Below, in pieces: positions 16,060 to 25,270 of a stretch of DNA of 64,000 nucleotides. Source of the DNA: Gammaproteobacteria bacterium (GTDB taxonomy: Bacteria; Pseudomonadota; Gammaproteobacteria; Pseudomonadales; Halieaceae); NCBI GenBank assembly GCA_024742415.1, contig JANSYN010000001.1, positions 310,001 to 374,000 on the forward strand, written 5' to 3'. The notes under the pieces are model-generated. The model saw nothing but the letters and a program-made list of their open reading frames with translations, ran no database searches and had not been told where the DNA came from. The first letter of the stretch is position 1; each line of letters opens with the position of its first letter. The translations under genes and the position numbers were made by a program.

Positions 16060-17595
16060 ATGGTTAGATCGGTGCGGCAGCAAGCCGCAGGGTGTTGCAA
16101 TGTCCTTGCGGTGTTGTTGCTGCTCTGTGTTACCAGCAGTGCTCATGCACAGGGCATTGACCAGCAGGTAGAGCAGTGGGTGCGCCCCCTGGCCAACGCA
16201 CTGTCTTCTTTCGTTTTTTTCAAAGTCACTTTGTTTGGCAACGCGGTGCCGCTGATCGTAGTCTGGCTGGCGGTGGCGGCGACGTTTTTTACGTTTTACC
16301 TGGGTTTTGTCAATGTGCGCGGTTTCTGGCTGGCTGTGCGCCATGTGCGCGGCGATTTTCACGATCCGGGTGCGCAGGGCGAGATTTCCCACTTCCAGGC
16401 GGTGGCCACGGCGATTTCCGGCACGGTGGGTATCGGTAACATTGGCGGGGTTGCGATAGCGATCGTAGTGGGTGGCCCGGGCGCTGCATTCTGGCTGGTG
16501 CTGGCGGGGTTTCTGTCGATGTCGACCAAGCTCGTCGAATGCACGCTGGGTGTGAAGTACCGCAGGTACAATGCCGATGGGTCGGTCTCCGGCGGTCCGA
16601 TGTATTATCTTGAGCATTACCTGGCGGATCGGGGGGCACCTCGCTGGGGCAGGCTGTTGGGTGGCTTTTACGCGATTGCCCTGGTGATTGGGTGTCTGGG
16701 CATCGGCAATATGTTCCAGTCCAACCAGGCCTATGTGCAGTTTGTGATTATCAGCGGTGGCGCAGACAGTTTCTTCGCCGACAAGGGCTGGCTATTTGGG
16801 ATTTTGATCGCCGGTGCGGTGGGGCTGGTGGTGATCGGCGGTATCCGCTCCATCGCCCGCGTGGCCTCCAGCCTCGTGCCGTTTATGGCACTGCTGTACA
16901 TCGCCAGCGCAGTCGTCATTATCGCCATGAGTGCAGACCAACTGCCCATGGCCTTGCGCTTGATTTTCGACAATGCGTTCAGCATGCAAAGCGCCACCGG
17001 GGGTGCCATCGGGGCAATCATTGTGGGCTTCCAGCGCGCGCTGTTTTCCAACGAGGCGGGCATTGGTTCGGCGTCCATTGCCCATTCAGCAGTAAAGACC
17101 AGGGAGCCCGCCTCTGAAGGGCTGGTCTCATTACTGGAACCCTTTATCGATACCGTTGTGATTTGCACGCTGAGTTCGCTCGTGATCATCACCACAGCCT
17201 ATCCCCATGGCCTGATGGACCAGGGTCTGGAGGGTATCGCGTTAACCTCAGCGGCATTTGCCCATCACTTCAGTTGGGCGCCTTACCCGCTCGCGGTGGC
17301 GGCGTTGCTGTTTGCGTTCTCCACAACGATTGCCTGGTCCTACTACGGACTGAAAGGCTGGACGTATCTTTTTGGCGAAGGCGCCCGCACTAAAATCCTG
17401 TTCAATACGGTGTTTTGCTGCTTTGTCGCACTGGGCTGCATGATACAACTGCGCGCCGTGCTGGACTTCTCCGATGCGATGGTCTTTCTGATTGCGATCC
17501 CCAATATCATCGGCCTGTATCTGTATGCCCCTGAAGTGAAGCGTGAAGTGAACCGCTACATGGATAAACTCCAGGCGCTGGATAAAACAGCCTGA
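16060..17595 (+). CDS. Sodium:alanine/glycine symporter (AGCS family)
   Basis: A 511-residue inner-membrane carrier of the alanine-or-glycine:cation symporter family. After a signal-like start it shows ISGTVGIGNIGGVAIAIVVGGPGAAFW, then GCLGIGNMFQSNQ and GAIIVGFQRALFSNEAGIGSASIAHS, the AGCS signature with the conserved NEAG. About ten hydrophobic helices are visible. It would import a small neutral amino acid with sodium. Length agrees with the family. Isolated on its strand; the downstream gap holds a 16-bp repeat array. Confidence 0.92.
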   Translation: MVRSVRQQAAGCCNVLAVLLLLCVTSSAHAQGIDQQVEQWVRPLANALSSFVFFKVTLFGNAVPLIVVWLAVAATFFTFYLGFVNVRGFWLAVRHVRGDFHDPGAQGEISHFQAVATAISGTVGIGNIGGVAIAIVVGGPGAAFWLVLAGFLSMSTKLVECTLGVKYRRYNADGSVSGGPMYYLEHYLADRGAPRWGRLLGGFYAIALVIGCLGIGNMFQSNQAYVQFVIISGGADSFFADKGWLFGILIAGAVGLVVIGGIRSIARVASSLVPFMALLYIASAVVIIAMSADQLPMALRLIFDNAFSMQSATGGAIGAIIVGFQRALFSNEAGIGSASIAHSAVKTREPASEGLVSLLEPFIDTVVICTLSSLVIITTAYPHGLMDQGLEGIALTSAAFAHHFSWAPYPLAVAALLFAFSTTIAWSYYGLKGWTYLFGEGARTKILFNTVFCCFVALGCMIQLRAVLDFSDAMVFLIAIPNIIGLYLYAPEVKREVNRYMDKLQALDKTA

Positions 17596-17604
17596 GACAT
17601 CGTT

Positions 17605-17700
17605 GTGGGGGTGCCGGGCTGTGGGGGTGCCGGGCTTTGGGCGTGCCGGGCTGTGGGCGTGCCGGGCCGCGCACGTGCCGGGCCGCGCGCGCCGGATGTC
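17605..17700. repeat. 16-bp GC-rich tandem repeat, five clear copies
   Basis: Units starting at 17605, 17621, 17637, 17653 and 17669 share the core CGTGCCGGGC/GGTGCCGGGCT; a sixth degenerate unit starts at 17685. The first two copies are identical (GTGGGGGTGCCGGGCT). It fills the gap between two convergent genes and ends about 14 bp short of the dioxygenase stop. Confidence 0.9.
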
Positions 17701-17713
17701 TGCGGCGCCTGTG

Positions 17714-18538
17714 CTAGAAGGGGAGGTCCCCGTCGATGGTGATTCGCAGCAGTTGCCGATGCGCCGGGAAGTAATCGTTAATGGGCTTGTGCTGCGTGCT
17801 GCGATTGTCCCAAATGGCGATCGAGTGTGGCTGCCAGGCAAAGCGGCAGGTGTACTCATCGGTGGCGATGTGGGCATACAGGAACTGCAGCAGCGCCGCA
17901 CTCTCAGTGCGCGTCAGTCCTTCAATGTGTGTTGTGAACAGCGAGTTGACGTAGATGACTTTGTCTCCGGACTCGGGGTGTGTGCGAATCACCGGGTGTC
18001 TGACCGGGGGGTTCGCCGCAACGGCATCAGCAAGACGCTCGCGACCACCCGGCTCGGACAGGCTCTCCTTGAATCCCCAGGAAAAATCATGCACCGCCGT
18101 CAAGCCATCAAGCAGCGTTTTCATGGGCTCCGACAGGCCGCGATAGGCCGCTGCGGTGCTGCTCCACAAGGTGTCGCCGCCTCTGGGAGGTACGATCACT
18201 GAGCGCAGCACCGTCCCCATTGGCGGGTGGGCGCGAAATGTCATGTCGGTATGCCAGGCTTCAATCCGGGTCGGTTTTTCGGGAGTGCTTTCCAAAATGG
18301 TAATCTCGGGAAAGCCGTCCACGGTGTCATAGGCGGGGTGGGTCTGTAGCGGCCCGAAGCTCTGTGCCAGTGCTTTTTGCTGTGCGGGCGTAATGTCCTG
18401 GTCACGAAAAAATATGACGCCGTACTCGACGAGCAGGCGGCGGATGTCCCGGGACACGTCCTCCGTCAGTGGCTGTGTCAGGTCGACACCCTCGATGTGC
18501 GCACCCAGCGCACCGGCAATGGGAATGGCTTTAATCAT
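17714..18538 (-). CDS. TauD/TfdA-family Fe(II)/2-oxoglutarate dioxygenase
   Basis: A 274-residue alpha-ketoglutarate-dependent dioxygenase. The start IKAIPIAGALGAHIEGVDL and IFFRDQDITPAQQKALAQSFG are typical of the TauD group. The iron triad reads AWHTDMTF (His and Asp) with the distal His in DNRSTQHKPINDY, and the 2-oxoglutarate arginine is in HRQLLRITI. Members release sulfite from taurine or hydroxylate aryloxyacetates and other acids. No sulfur-import genes are near, so the substrate is open. Confidence 0.9.
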   Translation of the reverse strand: MIKAIPIAGALGAHIEGVDLTQPLTEDVSRDIRRLLVEYGVIFFRDQDITPAQQKALAQSFGPLQTHPAYDTVDGFPEITILESTPEKPTRIEAWHTDMTFRAHPPMGTVLRSVIVPPRGGDTLWSSTAAAYRGLSEPMKTLLDGLTAVHDFSWGFKESLSEPGGRERLADAVAANPPVRHPVIRTHPESGDKVIYVNSLFTTHIEGLTRTESAALLQFLYAHIATDEYTCRFAWQPHSIAIWDNRSTQHKPINDYFPAHRQLLRITIDGDLPF

Positions 18539-18606
18539 GTTGCGAGCAGTCTGGTTTCTGGCGCTGGGATTCTATCACTATTGGCGCGTTGCGCTAGCGC
18601 CTGGGC

Positions 18607-19971
18607 TCAGGTGCGCAATGGCAAGTCAACGGTGATGCACAAGCCGCCTGCCGCGTTGGCAGCACTGATACTTCCGCCATGGTATTCGGCGGCGCGCCGT
18701 GCGATGGACAAGCCCAGCCCTGTGCCGCCTGTCTCGCGCGTGCGCGCGGTTTCGACGCGATAGAACGCATCGAAAATCCGCTCAAGATCCTGCGCTGGCA
18801 CACCGGGTCCGGCATCTTGTACGGTTGTTCGGTAGACAATGCCGTCGCCATCGCGCACCTCGTCGAGCGTGACACGAATGTCACTGCCGGGCGGGCTGTG
18901 TTTGAGGGCATTGCGCAGAATGTTCTCGAAGCATTTGATTAGCAAGTCACCGTTGCTGCTGATGACTGCCTCGTGCAGGGCCGTACTGAGGCTAACCGTT
19001 TGCCCGGCAGGCTGGCCCTCGAAACCGGCATCGGCACAGAGCTGAGCGAGCAGCGCGACCAGGTCGATGTGCGTATCCAGTACTGCGTCTTCGGCGCTGC
19101 TCGAAAGCAGTTGCGCGATCAGTGCCTCAAGGCGTTCAGCCTCTTGCTCGATGCGTTGCAGGTGATTCTCGCGTGCTGCGGGGTCGTCCTGCGCGAGTGT
19201 CAGGGCGATACGCAATCGCGCCAGCGGCGAGCGCAGTTCATGGGAGACATCACCGAGCAGGCGCTTCTGTGCCTGTATACGTGCCTGCAGTTGTTCGGCC
19301 ATGCTGTTGAAATCCCTGGCCAGCTCGTCGGTCTCGTCACCGCCCTGGGCACGCACGCGCAAGCGCGTATCGAGTTCACCGTTGGCCAGGCGACGAGAGG
19401 CCAATTGCAGGACCTTCAGGCGGTTTGTAACCAGCCGCGAGAGTACGAAGCAGATGACGCCGCTGACGACAATTGCCATGGCAAGGCGCAACAGCGGGCT
19501 GTTGCCCAGAAGGTTGAGCAGCACGCCCTTGGGCTTGCGCGCCTGAATGACTGCTCGAAGTGCGCCGAGGTCACTGCGGTAGATGCGGTGGCCAAGTATG
19601 CGTCCGTCCGGTGTGTCGCGAAATGCCCTGCGTTTACCGCGATCCAGGTCGCCAGCCACATCCCGCACCTGGGCAGGTGCACTGCGCCCGAATACTTCTG
19701 TGCCGTCGCGCTGAAAAATATAGGCCTCAAGGCCGTGGTTTTTTTCCAGCCGCTCCAGCGCGAGCTTGAGGTCGCCCAGTTCAAGATTCTGCATGTCGTA
19801 GATGGTGCGCAGGATGACACGGTGCGGCGGTCGTGAGGGCTGGGGCTCGCGCTGTTCGCTGAGACCGGGAAGATCAGCGAAGTAGTCAGCACTCAGCATC
19901 CAGCTACCGAGAATGGCACAGGTGACAAACCAGAATGCGATGAAGATCTTGATGAAGAGCCGGCCGCCCAT
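18607..19971 (-). CDS. cpxA: Sensor histidine kinase, CpxA-like
   Basis: A 454-residue membrane kinase. An N-terminal helix (FIKIFIAFWFVTCAILGSWML), a periplasmic domain of about 140 residues, a second helix (LRLAMAIVVSGVICFVLSRLV), HAMP, then the phosphoacceptor box GDVSHELRSPLARLRIAL. The ATPase domain shows ILRNALKHSP, DAGPGVP and GTGLGLSIARRAAEYHGG. ELRSPLARL is characteristic of CpxA. Directly downstream of the regulator gene with 2 bp between, and next to a CpxP-like gene, supporting an envelope-stress role. Symbol assigned by motif plus context. Confidence 0.85.
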   Translation of the reverse strand: MGGRLFIKIFIAFWFVTCAILGSWMLSADYFADLPGLSEQREPQPSRPPHRVILRTIYDMQNLELGDLKLALERLEKNHGLEAYIFQRDGTEVFGRSAPAQVRDVAGDLDRGKRRAFRDTPDGRILGHRIYRSDLGALRAVIQARKPKGVLLNLLGNSPLLRLAMAIVVSGVICFVLSRLVTNRLKVLQLASRRLANGELDTRLRVRAQGGDETDELARDFNSMAEQLQARIQAQKRLLGDVSHELRSPLARLRIALTLAQDDPAARENHLQRIEQEAERLEALIAQLLSSSAEDAVLDTHIDLVALLAQLCADAGFEGQPAGQTVSLSTALHEAVISSNGDLLIKCFENILRNALKHSPPGSDIRVTLDEVRDGDGIVYRTTVQDAGPGVPAQDLERIFDAFYRVETARTRETGGTGLGLSIARRAAEYHGGSISAANAAGGLCITVDLPLRT

Positions 19972-19973
19972 GG

Positions 19974-20669
19974 TCAGGTTGCCGCGCTGCTGCGTTTGAA
20001 CTGGTAGCCGATGCCACGCACGCTGATGATAATGTCGTCGGCGCCGGCACTGGCGAGCTTCTTGCGCAGCTTGCTCACATGCACGTCGACGCTGCGGTCA
20101 TAGGCGGTCAGCGCCCTGCCCAGCGCCTGCTGGCACAGGGTGTCCTTGTCCACCACATGCCCGGCGTGTTGAACCAGCTCGGCAAGAATGTTGAATTCTG
20201 CGCTGGTCAGTTGCAGGTCCACCGCGCCCTGCGTGGCCACGCGTGTGGAAAAATTGACCCGGGTGTCGTCCACGACAATATCCAGCGGCGCTGCATCGCC
20301 TGGCTGGCCGGCGGCGCGGCGCAAAATGGCGCGCAGTCGGGCCGACAACTCGCGCGGGTTGCAGGGCTTGGGCAGGTAGTCATCAGCGCCCAGTTCCAGC
20401 CCGACAATACGGTCGGTATCAGCCCCGCGTGCTGTGAGCATCAATACCGGCATCGCGGTGAACTGCCGCAACTGGCGCAATACCTCCAGACCCTGCAGTC
20501 CTGGCAGCATGATATCCAGTACCAGCGCATCAAAGGCCGCGTGCCGGCAAAGTTCCACGGCCTCTGCGCCATCGTGTACACAGGTGACGGTGAAACCCTC
20601 AAGCTGCAGGAAATCTTCGAGCAGCGCGCAGAGCTCGCGGTCGTCATCGATCAGTAGCAGGTGTGCCAT
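19974..20669 (-). CDS. cpxR: Response regulator, CpxR/OmpR type
   Basis: A 231-residue regulator: receiver domain with acidic pair LLLIDDDREL, phosphoacceptor in DALVLDIMLPG and switch lysine in LPKPCNPREL, followed by a winged helix (TSAEFNILAELVQHAG, DRSVDVHVSKLRKKL, ISVRGIGYQFKR). Start at CAT 20667-20669, preceded on the minus strand by AAGGA. It sits upstream of the kinase gene and divergent from a CpxP-like gene across a 200-bp gap with a perfect CpxR box. Confidence 0.88.
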   Translation of the reverse strand: MAHLLLIDDDRELCALLEDFLQLEGFTVTCVHDGAEAVELCRHAAFDALVLDIMLPGLQGLEVLRQLRQFTAMPVLMLTARGADTDRIVGLELGADDYLPKPCNPRELSARLRAILRRAAGQPGDAAPLDIVVDDTRVNFSTRVATQGAVDLQLTSAEFNILAELVQHAGHVVDKDTLCQQALGRALTAYDRSVDVHVSKLRKKLASAGADDIIISVRGIGYQFKRSSAAT

Positions 20670-20750
20670 GGGGTGAATCCTTCGTTCTGTGCTGTCAGTG
20701 TGCATGTGTGCCACGCCGCTGTCATGCAGGTTAACGCTCGCTGGCGTTTC

Positions 20751-20765
20751 TTTACACATCTTTAC
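20751..20765 (-). promoter_or_regulatory. CpxR box, exact GTAAA-N5-GTAAA
   Basis: On the minus strand 20765-20751 reads GTAAA GATGT GTAAA, an exact match to the known CpxR consensus GTAAA(N5)GTAAA. It lies 82 bp upstream of cpxR and 105 bp upstream of the CpxP-like gene, so one site could control both divergent units. Confidence 0.8.
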
Positions 20766-20869
20766 GACCCCGGGGCAGAGATTAACGGCGGTGGGCGTTA
20801 CTTTGAATGCTCAGGGCCTGGCACGCATCGTGTCTGCCGGCCAACCTCGACAGACAGGGAGAATGGGAC

Positions 20870-21349
20870 ATGGGTATATCGTTGAAACGTGCAATGATTG
20901 GCGCCGCCGCCGCGGGCACACTGACGCTGGCGTTCGCTGCATCTGGCTGGTCCATGCATCGCGGTGCGGAGATGGCCAGGGATCCTGCGCAGGCCGCGCA
21001 TAAGATAGTGTACCGGCTGAACTATACGCTGGACTTTTCCGAGCCTCAGGAAGCCGCCATCACTGACGTGCTTACCGGTGCATTGGGCGCGTCCGCGCAA
21101 ACGCGACAGCGCCTGCATGAACTGCGTGGCCAGTTGCGAGCGCTGCCCAGTGACTACGATGCGCAGCTCGCCGGCGAGTTGACCGCGGAAGTGGGGGAGT
21201 TGACCGCCGAGCTTGTGCTGCGCAAGGTCTCGACCCAGGCCGAGATCTACCAGTTGTTGAGTGTGGAACAGCGTGCAGAAATGGATGCGCTGCTACAAAA
21301 GCGCCAGCGACAGGGCTTTATGCAGCGCCGCGAGCGCGGGCAGTTCTGA
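20870..21349 (+). CDS. CpxP/Spy-like periplasmic stress protein
   Basis: A 159-residue exported protein: signal segment MGISLKRAMIGAAAAGTLTLAFAASG, then an all-helical mature part with two LTxxQ-like segments, LDFSEPQEAAI and LLSVEQRAEMD, as in CpxP/Spy. It would bind misfolded proteins and damp the adjacent kinase. The helices are charged and the C-terminus is Arg/Gln-rich. Start ATG 20870 with AGGGAGA upstream. The divergent arrangement from cpxRA and the CpxR box support the assignment. Confidence 0.8.
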   Translation: MGISLKRAMIGAAAAGTLTLAFAASGWSMHRGAEMARDPAQAAHKIVYRLNYTLDFSEPQEAAITDVLTGALGASAQTRQRLHELRGQLRALPSDYDAQLAGELTAEVGELTAELVLRKVSTQAEIYQLLSVEQRAEMDALLQKRQRQGFMQRRERGQF

Positions 21350-21397
21350 GCAGCGCTGCGATTCGCAGCGGCCGCAGTGGACAGCCCCGTAACAATG

Positions 21398-24340
21398 CTA
21401 CAACTGATGCAGTGACAGCGCTTGCTCGCTCAGCAAATCCTGTACCGCGTCGCGCGCATTGGACGGCGCGATCACTGCTGTGCTTGCATGCTCCGGTTGC
21501 AGGTAAGCCTGTGTTACGCGGCGCAAGTCATCCAGTGTGACCGCCAAAACCTGCTGCCTGAAGTGCTCGCGCTGTGCATGGGTGCGGCCGTAAAGACGAT
21601 TGTGAAAATGCTGCTTTGCCTCGCCGGCCGGTGAGCTGGGTTTGTCCATGCTGCCAATGACGCCCAGTATGGCTTCTTCCAGTGCGCGTGCTTCGTGTCG
21701 CGTGTGCAGCATCCAGTCGATCGACGCGTCGAAGTCCGCGAGCGTTTCTTCACGACGCGGATCGCGGTACGAGTAAAAGCGGAAGGCGGCAATGGACGGA
21801 TCCTGCGACGCGCCGCCACCATAAGCACCGCCTTGTTCCCGGATGCAGCGATGCAGATAACCATTGCGCAGGAAGCCGCCGAGCACCGTCAGCGCCGGCG
21901 CATCGGGGTGCTGTACCGGCACCGTGGGGTAGGCTCGGGCACAGAAGTTGACCTGTGTATTGGTGAGCCAGAGCTCGCCACAGCGCTCGCGCAGGGGTGG
22001 GAGCGAAAAGGTGCTGTCCTGGTGGCGTACAGGCTGGTCCGCCAGCGTCGCCTCGAGTGCAGCCAGCAGTGTGGGCATCTGTTGCTCATCGGTGATGGCC
22101 AGTAACTGCATAGGACTTTGCGCGAGTGTGTTATGCAGTTGCGCCAATTGTGCGGCGAATGCGTCGACCCCGGTGGGCTCATCCAGGCTTTTTGCCAGCT
22201 CTCTCAGGGCCGCGATGCCGGCGAGTCCGGATTGCTGGTGGCTGAGCCTGGCCAGTGGGCTCATTCCCGCACAGGCCGCCGTCATTGCCAGCCCGTGACC
22301 ATTGCCGCTGACAGACTGTTCGCGCCGTGCAAGGATTTGCCTTGTGAGTTCACGCAGGCGGCCTGTCTCGTCAAAACGCGCTGCGTTCCACACGTCCAGC
22401 ATCAGCTTCGCCTGTGGCTCGGCGTTGCGAATCAACGCCTTGGACGACAGCGCAAAGTACGCGCGGATATCCTGTTCGTTGTCGATCGCGCCGCGCAGGC
22501 TCGAAAATGCGTTTATCGACCCTACCGTGGCAGATTGCCGCTCCTGCACCTGCAGGTAGCTGCTGGGGCCAACGCCCATCTCGGTGAGCACGCTGCTATA
22601 CAGCGGCATGATCTGTAGTTCTGCTGGCTGCAACTGTGGCAGCGGCGCGACCATCTGCAGGTAGCTCAATCCGTTGGTGCCCCTGACGTAGCGCGTCACG
22701 GCGTGGTCGCCGATGCGTTGCTCGTGAAACGCCAGGTCGGGGATCTGCGGCGCAACATCCTCCAGTTCGACTTTCGGCAGGATGCTCTCATCATCTTCCT
22801 GCTGCTGTCGCGCGATCAGTGCGGCAGCCAGCTCGACCGTGGCGGTGCGCTGTGCGTCGCTCATCGAGGCCTTGATGGCCGCCAGTCGCGCGGCTTCAGC
22901 CTGCTGGCGTTGCTGTGAGAGTGTTGCGTCCGGCTCCATGATCAGCGTAACGCGGTGGGTATTGTCCAGCAGTAGCGTCCTGGCCAGCTGTTTGATGTAC
23001 TGCGGGTCGGCAATTTTTTTGCGCAGGTCGGCAATGACCGGGTCCATGTTGAGGACGTCAATTGGGTCACTGTAGTGCGTCGCCGAGCCCAGCCCCTGCA
23101 GAATGAGCTGCAGTCCATAGGGATAGCTGTCGCCGCTGATCTCGCGCTGGTGCAGTTCCAGCTGGTGCAAAACCGCTTCAACCCGTTCGTGCGCAACGCC
23201 CCGGGTGGCAACGTCCTGTACAACCGCCAGTACCTGCTCTTCCAGCGCTTGGGCATGGTGGGCCTCGCTGCCTTCAAGGCCGCAGGCAAACACCATTTCT
23301 CGCATGGAGTCTTCCAGCCCGCACAGGGGCGAGGGTGATCGACCCAGTTCCGAGGTTTCAAGTAGCTGTTGCAGCGGTGATGCGCTGTTGTCCATCAAGA
23401 CGCTGGAGAGCAACTGGGCCTCCAGCATCTGGGTAAGGTCTGTGCTCTCGCCGAGCATCCAAGCGATTACGATGTGCGTCTTGTTGGCCCGGTCGGTGTC
23501 GTCGTCCAGGGCGTAGCGTTCGGTGACGCGCCTGGGCTGTGGCAGGCGCTGCTCTGGTTTGACCTCTATGCGCTCGGGCAAACGTTGGAAGCGGCGCAGC
23601 ACGTTGTCCTGAAAAACGGCATGGTGCTCGCTGGCGGGAATGTCGCCAAAGGTCATGAAGATGGCGTTGCTGGGGTGGTAGTGGCTGCGATAGAACGCCA
23701 GCAGATCGTCATAGCTCAAGTCGGGAATGTGCTCCGGGTCGCCACCGCTGTTGTAACCATATGTGGACGTGGGGAAAAGGTGAGAGCAGAGCGTATTCCA
23801 CAGCGTGCTGGAAATCGAACTCATGGCGCCCTTCATCTCGTTGAAAACCACGCCCTTGAATACCAGGTCGCTGTTGGGGTCGTCAGCCTTGCTGAACTCT
23901 ACCCGGTGGCCCTCCTGTGCGAAATCCAGTGGGTCCAGGCGCGAGAAGAACACCGCGTCCAGGTAGACGGCCAGCAGATTGTTAAAATCCTTGCGGTTCT
24001 GGCTGGCAAAAGGATAGGCCGTCCAGTCGGAACTGGTAAACGCATTCATAAAGGTGTTGAGCGAGCGCCGCAGCATCATGAAGAACGGATCGCGCACCGG
24101 GTAGCGTTCGCTGCCGCACAGCGCAGTGTGCTCGAGGATATGGGCAACGCCGGTGGAGTCCTGGGGAACGGTGCGCAGTGCCACCAGGAAGACGTTTTCG
24201 TTATTGTCCGCGGCCAGGTGATAGTGCATGGCGCCGGTGGCAGTATGTTCATATTGCTCAACGCGCAGGTTCAGTGAATCGATGGTTTCGCAACGTACAG
24301 ATTTAAAGGCAGGATGGGCGCTGCCGGCGCTGTCGGACAT
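21398..24340 (-). CDS. M16C-family zinc metalloprotease (PreP/insulinase-like)
   Basis: A 980-residue pitrilysin-fold protease of the presequence-protease subgroup. The inverted zinc motif HILEH is at residues 67-71, in the context VAHILEHTALCGSERYPVRDPFF that is typical of M16C, with NTFMNAFTSSDWTAYPFASQN following and the distal Glu in VVFNEMKGAM. The second half is the non-catalytic sister fold, ending with GGAYGGGA and SSPAGEAKQHF. It degrades short peptides inside a closed chamber. Start at ATG 24340 because GAGAG precedes it; an in-frame ATG at 24352 has no ribosome site. Convergent with the CpxP-like gene. Confidence 0.92.
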   Translation of the reverse strand: MSDSAGSAHPAFKSVRCETIDSLNLRVEQYEHTATGAMHYHLAADNNENVFLVALRTVPQDSTGVAHILEHTALCGSERYPVRDPFFMMLRRSLNTFMNAFTSSDWTAYPFASQNRKDFNNLLAVYLDAVFFSRLDPLDFAQEGHRVEFSKADDPNSDLVFKGVVFNEMKGAMSSISSTLWNTLCSHLFPTSTYGYNSGGDPEHIPDLSYDDLLAFYRSHYHPSNAIFMTFGDIPASEHHAVFQDNVLRRFQRLPERIEVKPEQRLPQPRRVTERYALDDDTDRANKTHIVIAWMLGESTDLTQMLEAQLLSSVLMDNSASPLQQLLETSELGRSPSPLCGLEDSMREMVFACGLEGSEAHHAQALEEQVLAVVQDVATRGVAHERVEAVLHQLELHQREISGDSYPYGLQLILQGLGSATHYSDPIDVLNMDPVIADLRKKIADPQYIKQLARTLLLDNTHRVTLIMEPDATLSQQRQQAEAARLAAIKASMSDAQRTATVELAAALIARQQQEDDESILPKVELEDVAPQIPDLAFHEQRIGDHAVTRYVRGTNGLSYLQMVAPLPQLQPAELQIMPLYSSVLTEMGVGPSSYLQVQERQSATVGSINAFSSLRGAIDNEQDIRAYFALSSKALIRNAEPQAKLMLDVWNAARFDETGRLRELTRQILARREQSVSGNGHGLAMTAACAGMSPLARLSHQQSGLAGIAALRELAKSLDEPTGVDAFAAQLAQLHNTLAQSPMQLLAITDEQQMPTLLAALEATLADQPVRHQDSTFSLPPLRERCGELWLTNTQVNFCARAYPTVPVQHPDAPALTVLGGFLRNGYLHRCIREQGGAYGGGASQDPSIAAFRFYSYRDPRREETLADFDASIDWMLHTRHEARALEEAILGVIGSMDKPSSPAGEAKQHFHNRLYGRTHAQREHFRQQVLAVTLDDLRRVTQAYLQPEHASTAVIAPSNARDAVQDLLSEQALSLHQL

Positions 24341-24403
24341 TATGGCTCTCATCAAGGAAAAAAATGAGGCGCTATTCTAGCGCGAATTTGCCTGGCTTGC
24401 GCC

Positions 24404-25270
24404 TCATGATTGCGGTTCAAGGCGAATATGGTAGAGCCAGGGCCAGCGCTTGCCGGTGACCCAGATGTTGCCGGTGGCGGCATCGTGTGCGATCCCGTTG
24501 AGCACGTCTGTTGTGCGCTCGCGTTCGGCCGCCGGCAGTAATCCGGTCAGATCGATGCGAGCCTTTACGGTGCCATCATCGGGATCGATGATCACGATGA
24601 TGTCCTGGCCCCAGACGTTGGCCCATAGTTGTCCGTTGATCCACTCCAGTTCGTTGATCAGCCGCAGTGGTTTGCCCTGTTGCGTGACGCGCAGTGTCCG
24701 TTCGATGCTGCCGTCGGCGGTAGATAGAAAAAACAGTTGGTCCGAGCCATCGCTGTAGATCAGTTGTTTGCCGTTGTTGGTCAGGCCCCAGCCCTGTCCC
24801 GGTATCGTCCAGCCCCCTTCAAGTACCATCGTCGCGCGGTCGTAGATCAACAGCCGCCGTTTGCGCCAGGTGAGCTGGTAGATTTTCTCACCCAGCAGCG
24901 TAATGCCCTCGCCAAACAGGTGACGCCCCAGGTCCCGTGACACTTCCAGCGCGCCGCTGTCAAAGTCATAGCGCATGAGCCTGGACTGTCCGTACAGGCC
25001 GGTACCCACGTACAGCTTGCCCGCGTGAATCTCCAGCCCCTGTACGAAAAGACTGCGCGATTGCGGTTTTCGATCGAGCACCTGCACGCGGTACTGCGCT
25101 ATCGAGGCGGGCGAAGAGTCGCTGGCTTGTCGCGCATGCGCGGTAGGGCCTGCGTTAGTCAGCAGCAAGGCTGCCAGCAGTGGCGCCCAGCGTTTAAGCC
25201 GCCGGTTGGTTTGCCTGGCTTGCACTAGTGCGGCGATAGCGGTCTGTGCGGCGCTGGCTGATGTCGGCAT
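24404..25270 (-). CDS. Glutamine cyclotransferase, exported
   Basis: A 288-residue beta-propeller enzyme of the glutaminyl-peptide cyclotransferase family, which turns N-terminal Gln into pyroglutamate. After an export signal (RRLKRWAPLLAALLLTNAGPTAHA) come FVQGLEIHAGKLYVGTGLYGQS, LFGEGITLLGEKIYQLTWR, GWGLTNNGKQLIYSDGSDQL and NELEWINGQLWANVWGQDII, the family blades. Start CAT 25268-25270, with AGGAAG upstream on the minus strand. It overlaps the end of mnmC by 46 bp, suggesting coupling in one transcript. Confidence 0.88.
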   Translation of the reverse strand: MPTSASAAQTAIAALVQARQTNRRLKRWAPLLAALLLTNAGPTAHARQASDSSPASIAQYRVQVLDRKPQSRSLFVQGLEIHAGKLYVGTGLYGQSRLMRYDFDSGALEVSRDLGRHLFGEGITLLGEKIYQLTWRKRRLLIYDRATMVLEGGWTIPGQGWGLTNNGKQLIYSDGSDQLFFLSTADGSIERTLRVTQQGKPLRLINELEWINGQLWANVWGQDIIVIIDPDDGTVKARIDLTGLLPAAERERTTDVLNGIAHDAATGNIWVTGKRWPWLYHIRLEPQS

